Source: Anaerolineae bacterium (GTDB taxonomy: Bacteria; Chloroflexota; Anaerolineae; Aggregatilineales; Phototrophicaceae). From it: DNA of 13,825 nucleotides. The translations under genes were made by a program, and so were the position numbers. The notes under the pieces are model-generated. The model searched no databases. It was not told the DNA's origin and saw only the letters and a program-made list of their open reading frames with translations. Location of the stretch: assembly GCA_020848855.1 (NCBI GenBank), contig JADLHH010000344.1:1-13825 (forward strand), given 5' to 3'. This document shows, piece by piece, positions 1 to 6,816 of this stretch (positions are counted from its first letter, which is position 1; every line of letters starts with the position of its first letter).

Positions 1-1
1 C

Positions 2-769
2 AACCGTGTGCTGGACGCCGGCATCAACTTCATCGACACTGCCAACGGCTACGGCGAAAGCGAGGCGCGCATCGGGCGCTGTATCAGTCACCGCCGAGAC
101 GAATTCTTCCTGGCGACGAAATGCGGTCTGGAAGTGGTCAACAAGGGCGATCACGACGAGACGCCGCGCAACTGGACTCGCGCGCATCTGATGAAAACCA
201 TCGATGAGAGCCTCGTCCGCATGAAAACCGATCACCTCGACCTGCTCCAGCTTCACGGTCCAACTGTCGAGGACTACGACCGCTACGAGGTCGGGCGCAT
301 TCTGGAAGACGCGCGGGCGGCGGGGAAAACCCGCTTCATCGGCGTCTCGACGACGCTCCCGCACCTGCCGTATTATCTGGAACTGGGCGTGTTTGATACA
401 TTCCAGATTCCATATTCCGCGCTTGAACGGGAACATGAAACCTGGATCAGCCGGGCAGCGCAGTCCGGCGCAGGCACGATCATTCGCGGAGGCGTCGCCA
501 AAGGCGCGCCGGTGAAGCCGGACTCCGCTGGTTCGAACCAATGGGAAGATGCGCATCTGGACGATTTACTGGATGGCATGTCGCGGATGGAATTCATCCT
601 GCGCTTCACCCTCAGCCACCCGCACGCGCACACGACCATCGTCGCCACCATCAACCCCGATCATCTGGCGCACAACCTGGCGGCGGCGGCGCGCGGCGCT
701 TTGTCGCCGGGAGTTTATGCAGAAGCCAAACGCCGGCTCGCTTCACCCGCTGACACATCCATTTCCTGA
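2..769 (+). CDS. Aldo/keto reductase, 5'-truncated by the window edge
   Basis: NAD(P)H-dependent aldo/keto reductase, probably cytosolic, reducing an aldehyde or ketone or oxidising a sugar. The reading frame is open from base 2, so the N-terminal strand and start lie outside; 255 residues are present. The AKR tetrad is visible, numbering from the first codon in the window: Asp12 and Tyr17 in FIDTANGYGE, Lys40 in LATKCG and His85 in LQLHGP. Later segments KTRFIGVS and the C-terminal region around TTIVATINPDHL are typical of the (beta/alpha)8 barrel and the cofactor pocket. An in-frame GTG at base 8 is internal to the fold and is not the start. It is the first gene seen of the plus-strand run, 20 nt ahead of a flavoprotein gene. 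Family assignment is secure; the substrate is unknown. Sugar-acid neighbours suggest a sugar or keto-sugar substrate, which is inference. Confidence 0.9.
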   Translation, partial: NRVLDAGINFIDTANGYGESEARIGRCISHRRDEFFLATKCGLEVVNKGDHDETPRNWTRAHLMKTIDESLVRMKTDHLDLLQLHGPTVEDYDRYEVGRILEDARAAGKTRFIGVSTTLPHLPYYLELGVFDTFQIPYSALEREHETWISRAAQSGAGTIIRGGVAKGAPVKPDSAGSNQWEDAHLDDLLDGMSRMEFILRFTLSHPHAHTTIVATINPDHLAHNLAAAARGALSPGVYAEAKRRLASPADTSIS

Positions 770-774
770 TCGAT

Positions 775-781
775 GGAGAGG
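775..781 (+). promoter_or_regulatory. Ribosome binding site for the first FAD oxidoreductase
   Basis: GGAGAGG lies 8 nt before the ATG at 790, within the 20-nt gap after the aldo/keto reductase stop. It is a strong Shine-Dalgarno match at good spacing and supports that start. Confidence 0.75.
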
Positions 782-789
782 AATCACTC

Positions 790-2268
790 ATGTTAAGCAC
801 ATTACGGACACAGGTGATCGTCGTCGGTGCCGGCGCTGCCGGGGTCAACGCTGCGCTCGCCGCCGCCCGCAACGGCGCGGAGACGCTGCTGGTTGAATAT
901 CACGGGTTTCCGGGCGGAATCTCGGCAACCCTGCCCTGGCTCGGCTTCCACGACAACACCTACCGCCAGATCATCAAGGGAATCCCCGGCGAGATCGCGC
1001 GGCGGCTGCAAGCCCTCGATGCTGCCTCGCCGTTCACGCTGGACGTGAAATGCGGCTCTGCCATCAGCGTAGACAATCATCGCTACAAGGTCTTGCTGAT
1101 GGATATGTTCGAAGAAGCGGGCGTCAGGCTCATGCTGCACACTCAGGTGGTCGATACGCTGCGCGAAGGCGACCGGATCACCGGCATCGTCGTGGAACAC
1201 AAATCCGGGCGTCAGGTCATTCTGGCGGACGTGGTGATCGATTGCAGTGGGGATGGCGATGTCGCCGCGCGCGGTGGCGCGGAATGGGAGAAGGGGCGCA
1301 CCGGCGACGGACTGGTACAAGCCCCGACGCTGGTCTTCCGCCTGGGCGGGGTCGACCGTGAAGATTTCGTCGCCGGCTGCAAGAACCCCGATATCAAGTA
1401 CCGCGAATGGCTGCTGCCCTACCCCGATTTGTTCGAAAAGACCGTGCGGCGGCTGGACGAGATGCCGGTCATCATCTGCGGCGGCTTCGCCGGGCTGGTG
1501 GAACAGGCGCGGCAGGCGGGCGATCACGACGTACCGCAGACGCGGGTCGTTGGCGTCAAGCTGCATCGCCCCGATCAGTTTCTGGTGGTCATGACGCGGG
1601 TGCTCGGTCTTGACCCGACCGATGTCAACAGCCTCACCGACGCCTATACCAAAGTCTACCAGCAAATCCCACAGTTACTGCGCTTCTTCCAGCGCTGGAT
1701 GCCCGGCTTCGAGAATGCCTATCTGCAGGAGATCGCGCCGATGCTCGGCGTCCGCGAAAGCCGCCGGATCATGGGCGATTACGTGCTGTCGGCAGACGAC
1801 GTGATCAGCGGGCGCGAGTTCGACGATGTGGTCGCGCTCGGCGGCTATCATATCGACATCCACCGCCCGTCCGGCACGTGGGTCGAATCGCGGAACGTGA
1901 AAACCTACGACATCCCTTATCGCTGCCTCGTCGCCCGCAACGTCGAGGGGCTGATGATGGCGGGAAAATGCCTCTCGGCGACTCACGAAGGCGTCGCATC
2001 CACCCGCGTCATCCCGATCTGCATGGCGCAGGGGCAGGCGGTCGGCACGGCTGCCGCCCTCGCGGTTCGGCAGGGCACGCCTCCGCGCGATGTTGATATT
2101 CGTGTGCTGAAAAACACCCTGATCGATCAGGGGGCGGAGCTGCGCCAGTCGCTCGGCGAGCCGGACCCCGCCGTGATCGAGCGCGTCGGTCAGCTCCCGC
2201 TGGATGAGCCGCCGACCACCGGCGAAAGCGACGAGGCGAGTCAGGGCGTCAACGCCTGGGTGCGCTAG
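790..2268 (+). CDS. FAD-dependent oxidoreductase (PF12831-like), canonical Rossmann motif
   Basis: Flavoprotein of 492 residues, predicted cytosolic with no signal peptide. The N-terminal beta-alpha-beta motif is canonical: GAGAAG at residues 13-18 and Glu36 at the end of strand 2 (LLVEYHG) for the FAD ribose, followed by the PGGIS turn at 41-45. DCSGDGDVAARGG near residue 154 and the C-terminal block from about residue 392 (GKCLSATHEGV, then MAQGQAVGTAAA) are the second and third FAD-contact regions of the FAD_oxidored group, which includes thiazole-biosynthesis-like and fumarate-reductase-like proteins. The start follows a good ribosome binding site. A second, divergent flavoprotein gene begins 8 nt after the stop, so the two are almost certainly co-transcribed and perhaps co-assembled. 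Substrate unknown. A sugar-, polyol- or cyclitol-derived substrate is inferred from the neighbours only. Confidence 0.88.
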   Translation: MLSTLRTQVIVVGAGAAGVNAALAAARNGAETLLVEYHGFPGGISATLPWLGFHDNTYRQIIKGIPGEIARRLQALDAASPFTLDVKCGSAISVDNHRYKVLLMDMFEEAGVRLMLHTQVVDTLREGDRITGIVVEHKSGRQVILADVVIDCSGDGDVAARGGAEWEKGRTGDGLVQAPTLVFRLGGVDREDFVAGCKNPDIKYREWLLPYPDLFEKTVRRLDEMPVIICGGFAGLVEQARQAGDHDVPQTRVVGVKLHRPDQFLVVMTRVLGLDPTDVNSLTDAYTKVYQQIPQLLRFFQRWMPGFENAYLQEIAPMLGVRESRRIMGDYVLSADDVISGREFDDVVALGGYHIDIHRPSGTWVESRNVKTYDIPYRCLVARNVEGLMMAGKCLSATHEGVASTRVIPICMAQGQAVGTAAALAVRQGTPPRDVDIRVLKNTLIDQGAELRQSLGEPDPAVIERVGQLPLDEPPTTGESDEASQGVNAWVR

Positions 2269-2276
2269 CGACTGCG

Positions 2277-4265
2277 ATGACGACCCGGCTGCGCGCTTCC
2301 CTTCTGATCCTCGGCGAGACCGCCTGCGGCGTCGCGGCTGCCGTATCCGCCGCCCATGAGGGAGTCGATACGATTCTCGTCACCTACGGCAACATGCTCG
2401 GCGGCGTGCTGCCGTCGCTCGGCGCGATAGAGACGCACTATCCGGGCGTGCGCTCACCGTTCGTGGAAGCCTTCAAGCGCCGCGTCATCGCCCACTATCG
2501 CGATACCTACGGCGAAGAATCGCCGCAGTTTCGCACCTGCACCACGCTGGAATCGAACAACCCGATGGTGACGTTCGAGCCGAAAGTGGCGGCGCGCGTC
2601 CTGCGCGAATGGGTCGAGGCGGAGCCGCGCATCCGGGTCATCCGGCGCGCCTGTCCGCTGTCGGTCGAAATGGCATTCGACCGCCTGACCGCCGTCAATT
2701 TTCGCTCATTTGACGCTGATCAGGATTGGCAGATCGAAGCGGACGTGTTCATCGACGCCACCGACGAGGGCGATCTGGCGGCGCTGGCGGGGGTTCCCTA
2801 TCGCATCGGTCGCGAGTCGCGCCGGGAATATGGCGAGCCGCACGCGGGCAAAGTCTTCACCCGATACGTGCCGGGCAAATATCCGCTCGACGCGGCGCAG
2901 GGCAGGCTCAACCTGCTGCCCAAGTGGACAACGCTCGGTTTGATGAACGGCAGCACCGGCGAAGGTGACGACAATATCCAGGATTACAGCTATCGCCTTT
3001 GCCTGAGCAGCGATCCGCACAACCGCCGCCTGCCCGGCAAGCCGGACGGATACCATCGTGACGATTATCTGGCGATTGCCCTCGATCCCGACGCTGTCGG
3101 CACGCGCCCCTATGCGCTTCAGCATCGCTTTCTCACCTACAGCCTGCGCGACATGATCGCGGCGGATCACCTGATTCACGGGCACGCCCTGCCGAACGGC
3201 AAGCGCAGTTGGAACGCGACCAATTTCACCGGCGCGGGCAAGCGCTACCCCGAAGCGGACTGGCAGACCCGCCGCGAGGTTGCCGCCCGCCACCGGGATC
3301 ACGCGCTGGGAATCCTGTATTTTCTGCAAAACGACGACGCCGTGCCGGAAGACATCCGGCAGATGGCGCGCGAGTGGGGACTGGCTCGCGACGAGTTCAC
3401 GGAAACCGACAATATCCCGGAACACATGTACGTCCGCGAAGCGCGGCGGATCGTCGGGCGCTATACCTTCACCGAAAACGACAACATGCTCGCGCCGGGG
3501 CTGGAGCGCGCGCCCATCCAGCGCGACTCTATCGCCATCACCGAGTTCCCAAACGATTCGCTCCCCTGCACGACGGAGCGCCGAACCGGCACGCTGCCGG
3601 ACGGTCAGACCTTCCTGATGGAAACCTCGCGCCCCGGTCAGATTCCGTACCGCTCGATTCTGCCCGAACACCTTTACAATCTGATTGTGCCGCTGTGCGC
3701 GTCGGTGACCCACGTGGCATGGGGCACATTTCGGCAAACCCCGACCCAAATCCAGATCGGCGAGGCGGCAGCCAGCGCCGCCGTCATGTCGCTGCGGCTG
3801 GGCACGCCGCCGGGAAAGCTGGACGCCCGTGTCGTGCAGGCGCAGCTATTGAAGTGGGGCGCGATGCTCTCGTTCTTCAACGATTTCGACATGGCAGCTC
3901 CCGAAGCATGGGTTCCGGCGATCCAGTTTTTAGGCACTTGCGGCTTTTTCGCATCCTATGACGCGCGCCCCAACGACCCGCTCACCGAAGCGACCGCCGC
4001 GCTCTGGGTCGAAACCGCCGGGCTGATGCGCGACGGGCGCTCGTTCGACCCCAACCAGCGCGCCCGGCTGCTGCCGTCCGATGCGGTCGATCAACAGGAC
4101 GAGCCGATCACGCTCGCAGACTTCGTGCGCCTGCTTGCCGACCATATGCCCGATGCGCAGCCCGCAGCCATCGGCGCAGGCGACGCACCCGTAACCCGCG
4201 CCCAGGGTGGTCAGATCATCGACGCGCTGCTGACGAAAACCGCTACAGCGGGCATTGACGCATAA
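2277..4265 (+). CDS. Second FAD-dependent oxidoreductase-family protein, variant cofactor motifs
   Basis: A 662-residue protein of the FAD_oxidored group, longer than its upstream neighbour. Family hallmarks are FIDATDEGDLAALAGVPY from about residue 158, GRESRREYGEPHAG at 178-191, and a C-terminal block around 456-505 (PYRSILPEHLYN, then SVTHVAWG). The nucleotide motif is GETACG at 13-18. Thr in the middle position is common in this group (often GGTPAG). Two other positions look unusual: Thr36 stands where an acidic ribose-binding residue is expected after strand 2 (ILVTYGN), and the helix near 495-503 reads GEAAASAAV where Q-A-x-G-x-A-A is usual. Roughly 110 residues follow the last FAD block and I cannot assign them. 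The ATG lies 8 nt after the upstream stop with no clear Shine-Dalgarno, so translation is probably coupled. It may be an active flavoenzyme or a partner subunit. No signal peptide is seen. Confidence 0.82.
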   Translation: MTTRLRASLLILGETACGVAAAVSAAHEGVDTILVTYGNMLGGVLPSLGAIETHYPGVRSPFVEAFKRRVIAHYRDTYGEESPQFRTCTTLESNNPMVTFEPKVAARVLREWVEAEPRIRVIRRACPLSVEMAFDRLTAVNFRSFDADQDWQIEADVFIDATDEGDLAALAGVPYRIGRESRREYGEPHAGKVFTRYVPGKYPLDAAQGRLNLLPKWTTLGLMNGSTGEGDDNIQDYSYRLCLSSDPHNRRLPGKPDGYHRDDYLAIALDPDAVGTRPYALQHRFLTYSLRDMIAADHLIHGHALPNGKRSWNATNFTGAGKRYPEADWQTRREVAARHRDHALGILYFLQNDDAVPEDIRQMAREWGLARDEFTETDNIPEHMYVREARRIVGRYTFTENDNMLAPGLERAPIQRDSIAITEFPNDSLPCTTERRTGTLPDGQTFLMETSRPGQIPYRSILPEHLYNLIVPLCASVTHVAWGTFRQTPTQIQIGEAAASAAVMSLRLGTPPGKLDARVVQAQLLKWGAMLSFFNDFDMAAPEAWVPAIQFLGTCGFFASYDARPNDPLTEATAALWVETAGLMRDGRSFDPNQRARLLPSDAVDQQDEPITLADFVRLLADHMPDAQPAAIGAGDAPVTRAQGGQIIDALLTKTATAGIDA

Positions 4266-4290
4266 TAGACGAAACTCGCAGTCTAATCTC

Positions 4291-4296
4291 AGGGAG
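4291..4296 (+). promoter_or_regulatory. Ribosome binding site fixing the RraA-like gene start
   Basis: AGGGAG lies 6 nt before the ATG at 4303. It favours that start over an in-frame TTG at 4255, which would overlap the upstream flavoprotein gene and add 16 polar residues unlike the family N-terminus. Confidence 0.75.
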
Positions 4297-4302
4297 ACAT
4301 TC

Positions 4303-5025
4303 ATGGATCAGCTTCTGAAAAAACTCCAGCAGTTCGATACGCCAACCATCTGCAACGTGATCGAGTTGTTCAACCTGCGTCCGCGCACGGCTGGCTATTT
4401 CGACGCCAGTATCCGCGCCAACTTCCCCGAACTGCCGCCGATGGTCGGCTACGCAGCGACGGTCACCTGCCGCACCGCCATCGCCCCACGCGCCGGCGAT
4501 GCGTACCATCGCCTGACCGATCAGCCGGAGCGCTTCGCCGAACTCTCCGGCGCTCCGGTCGTGGTGTTCCAGGACCTCGACAACCCGGTGGCAGCCGCCA
4601 CGTTCGGCGAAATCATGTGTACTACCTATCAAACGTTCGGCGCGGTTGGCTTGATCACCAGCGGCGCGGGGCGTGACCTCGAACAGGTGCGGGCAATTCA
4701 GTTCCCGGTGTTCACGGGCAGCACCATCGCCTCGCACGGGTACATTCAAATCCTGCAACTGCATATCCCGGTTCACGTCGGCGGGCTGGCAATCTACCCC
4801 GATGACCTGCTGCATGGCGATTTGAACGGCGTGACAACCATTCCGCGTGCGATTGCGTCCGAGGTGGCAGACGTGGCGACCGAATTCGTCGCGGCGGAAC
4901 GCATCATCCTGGACGCGCTTCACGGTGAATCCGTCGCGCTGGAACAGGTGAAAGCGGCAATCGCCGAAGCGGATGCCCGGATGGCGGCGCTGCGGCAGCG
5001 TGTGGCTCGCGCCGCGACACCCTAG
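4303..5025 (+). CDS. RraA-family protein (HMG/CHA aldolase-like)
   Basis: A 240-residue protein of the RraA / 4-hydroxy-4-methyl-2-oxoglutarate aldolase family, often annotated as demethylmenaquinone methyltransferase. Catalytic members are metal-dependent class II pyruvate aldolases that also decarboxylate oxaloacetate. The N-terminus FDTPTICNVIEL is the family opening. GE at 102-103 precedes the glycine-rich segment, and GAGRD at 121-125 supplies the Arg124/Asp125 pair used by the aldolases for substrate and metal. GDLNGVTTIP at 172-181 is the second conserved block. Retention of Arg-Asp argues for enzyme activity rather than an RNase E inhibitor role. Its place after two oxidoreductases and 12 nt before a short-chain dehydrogenase suits cleavage of a 4-hydroxy-2-oxo acid in a sugar-acid route. 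That reaction is inferred; the family call is firm. Confidence 0.87.
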   Translation: MDQLLKKLQQFDTPTICNVIELFNLRPRTAGYFDASIRANFPELPPMVGYAATVTCRTAIAPRAGDAYHRLTDQPERFAELSGAPVVVFQDLDNPVAAATFGEIMCTTYQTFGAVGLITSGAGRDLEQVRAIQFPVFTGSTIASHGYIQILQLHIPVHVGGLAIYPDDLLHGDLNGVTTIPRAIASEVADVATEFVAAERIILDALHGESVALEQVKAAIAEADARMAALRQRVARAATP

Positions 5026-5037
5026 GACAATTTTTCG

Positions 5038-5787
5038 ATGCTGCCGATGATACGCCGGCTTGAGCGCTGGCAGAATCGGGCTGCGCTGGTGACCGGCGCG
5101 TCATCCGGCATTGGCTGGGCTGCATCGGTCGCGCTGGCAGAGCTTGGCATGAAAGTTGCCATAGCCGGGCGGCGCGCCGAGCGGCTGGCGCTGCTGCGAG
5201 AACAGCTTGAGGCGCTGGGCGCTCAAACCCTGACAATTCCCGGCGACCAGACTGACATGGAAACCAACCGGCAGATGTTCAGGCTGATTCGCGAAAGCTG
5301 GGGAGGCGTCGACGTTCTCATCAACAATGCGGGCGTCACCTGCGGTCGAGGCGTCACAGGCGAGGATTTCGCGGTGCTGGAACGATGCCTCGACCTGAAT
5401 CTGAAGGCGGCGCTGCTGTGTATGCAGGAAGCCGCCGCCGATATGCGCCCCAGGCAGGACGGCGCGATCATCAACATCAGTTCGCTGAACGCCCACCGCG
5501 TTATCCCCGCGCGCGGGGCAGCCGTTTACGCGGCAGCTAAACATGCCCTTCGCCTGCTCACGGATGGGCTGCGCACGGAGTTTGCCGAGGCAAAGCTGCC
5601 CATCAAAGTCGCAGCCATTTCGCCGGGGCTGGTGGCGACCGAATTCCACCGAAGCAGCCCGGATGCGTATGCCTTTCGCCCGCTGATGCCTCAGGATGTC
5701 AGCGACGCGGTGCTGTACATTCTGGCGGCTCCGCCCCACGTCCAGGTTTGCGACATACTCCTCCGGTCGGTCGAACAGGTTGACTGA
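5038..5787 (+). CDS. Short-chain dehydrogenase/reductase, YdfG-like
   Basis: Classical SDR of 249 residues, probably NADP(H)-dependent. TGASSGIG at 19-26 binds the dinucleotide, and Arg45-Arg46 after strand 2 (AGRRAERL) favour NADP. NNAG lies at 96-99. Asn121, the Ser148/Ser149 pair (INISSLN), Tyr164 and Lys168 (YAAAK) form the catalytic set; the Ser-Tyr spacing is about two residues longer than the common 13. The C-terminus (QDVSDAVLYIL, APPHVQVCDILLRS) resembles the YdfG / 3-hydroxy-acid dehydrogenase branch, which acts on serine, 3-hydroxypropionate and similar acids, and lacks the usual VDGG end. No Shine-Dalgarno precedes the ATG (T-rich spacer), and an alternative in-frame ATG lies at 5047. 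It is the last plus-strand gene of this run. A 3-hydroxy or keto acid from sugar-acid breakdown is a plausible substrate. Confidence 0.9.
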   Translation: MLPMIRRLERWQNRAALVTGASSGIGWAASVALAELGMKVAIAGRRAERLALLREQLEALGAQTLTIPGDQTDMETNRQMFRLIRESWGGVDVLINNAGVTCGRGVTGEDFAVLERCLDLNLKAALLCMQEAAADMRPRQDGAIINISSLNAHRVIPARGAAVYAAAKHALRLLTDGLRTEFAEAKLPIKVAAISPGLVATEFHRSSPDAYAFRPLMPQDVSDAVLYILAAPPHVQVCDILLRSVEQVD

Positions 5788-5802
5788 GCCGCAGCGTCGA
5801 TC
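5788..5802. other. Convergent operon junction, 15 nt, no terminator seen
   Basis: Only 15 bases separate the stop codons of the SDR (plus) and the GH88/105-like gene (minus). I see no GC-rich hairpin followed by a T run here or in the neighbouring coding ends on either strand. The two transcripts probably overlap at their 3' ends or end by Rho. Confidence 0.6.
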
Positions 5803-6816
5803 TCACGAAAGCGGGTTTTGATAACGCAGCAGGTGAGCGAGCAGCGCCGGACCCTGCCCCCAGGGAAATCCCGCGCCGACCGGGATGGCGTTGTAGTGAG
5901 CGGCATCGCCCGGCGGGGTCGCCACCGAGACGCCTTCGAGCAGCCCATCCGGCGACATGCGCCGCCGCAGCGCAATCCACGCGGCATCGGCGCTGGCTTG
6001 ATAATCCGGCGGCAGCAGTTCGCTGCCAATCCCTTCGGCGATGCCGTAGCCGAACATCGCCGTCAGCGATCCTTCGACGTAGGTGTCGGGCTGGTCGAGC
6101 ACGGTCGCCCACTCACCATCCGGTCGCTGATGCGCGACCAGCGCGGTGACCAGCCGTTGAAAACGCAGGTGGATTTCGCCGTATGATGGATGCGCGGCGG
6201 GCAGCGACCGCAGCGTCTTGAGCATCCCCAGCAGCGCCCAGCCGTTGCCGCGCCCCCAGAACGCGCCGTTGACCCGGTTCGTCGCGCCGTTGTACTGGTG
6301 ATAAAACAGATGGGTCGCGCCGTCCTGCAGCAGCGCGGCATAGCCGAGCAACTGGTCGGCTGCCCGGTCGAAGCAGCGCACGTCGCCGGTGGCTTGCGCC
6401 AGCCGGCACAGAAACGGCGCATCCACTTCCATGCAGTCGACGTAGAGGAAGTCGTGATAATCCGGGTGCTGCGGGCGGTGAAGCAGCGCCCCGGCTGTGG
6501 TTCGCGGCAGCGTGTCCAGGTACGCGGCGAGCGCTTCGGCACGCTCCAGATAGCGCCGCTCTCCGGTCGCTTCCCAGGCGTCGAGCAGCAAGCCCCCCGG
6601 CGCGGAGTGATCGGCTTCCACCAGCGGGCGCGCCAGCCATTGATCGAGCAGGGCGATCACGCGCTGCCGGCACTCCGGCGCATCCAACCAGTCCCCCGCC
6701 TGCCAGACCGCTTCCAGCGCGATCCCTTCGCCAAACCCCCAGACTTTGAACGGGTATTCCAGAGTGCGCTCGACAATTGCGTGGATACCTGGAATCGGGC
6801 GACTGTCGAGGGTCAT
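5803..6816 (-). CDS. GH88/GH105-like unsaturated glycoside hydrolase
   Basis: A 337-residue (alpha/alpha)6-barrel protein resembling GH88/GH105 enzymes (PF07470). These hydrate the double bond of a delta-4,5-unsaturated uronyl terminus left by polysaccharide lyases, releasing the rest of the sugar. Key signs are FLYVDCMEVDAPFL from about residue 123, whose Asp127 sits where the catalytic Asp of the YteR type is expected, then FYHQYNG at 171-177, the hallmark WGRGNGW at 187-193, and AMFGYGIAEGI, with a GQGPALLA motif near the end. There is no signal peptide, so it acts on imported oligosaccharides. The start chosen is the ATG at 6816, which overlaps the upstream enolase stop as ATGA; a longer in-frame extension would lie wholly inside that gene. 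It is the last gene of the minus-strand run. The true substrate may differ from pectin fragments. Confidence 0.84.
   Translation of the reverse strand: MTLDSRPIPGIHAIVERTLEYPFKVWGFGEGIALEAVWQAGDWLDAPECRQRVIALLDQWLARPLVEADHSAPGGLLLDAWEATGERRYLERAEALAAYLDTLPRTTAGALLHRPQHPDYHDFLYVDCMEVDAPFLCRLAQATGDVRCFDRAADQLLGYAALLQDGATHLFYHQYNGATNRVNGAFWGRGNGWALLGMLKTLRSLPAAHPSYGEIHLRFQRLVTALVAHQRPDGEWATVLDQPDTYVEGSLTAMFGYGIAEGIGSELLPPDYQASADAAWIALRRRMSPDGLLEGVSVATPPGDAAHYNAIPVGAGFPWGQGPALLAHLLRYQNPLS

Noticed and set aside
2706..3749. A 347-codon minus-strand open frame inside the second flavoprotein gene
   Set aside because: It has low-complexity Arg/Ala/Val shadow composition, and the plus strand shows clear family motifs across the same interval.
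4255..4302. TTG start adding 16 residues to the RraA-like protein
   Set aside because: It overlaps the upstream gene and lacks family similarity; the ATG at 4303 has AGGGAG at proper spacing.
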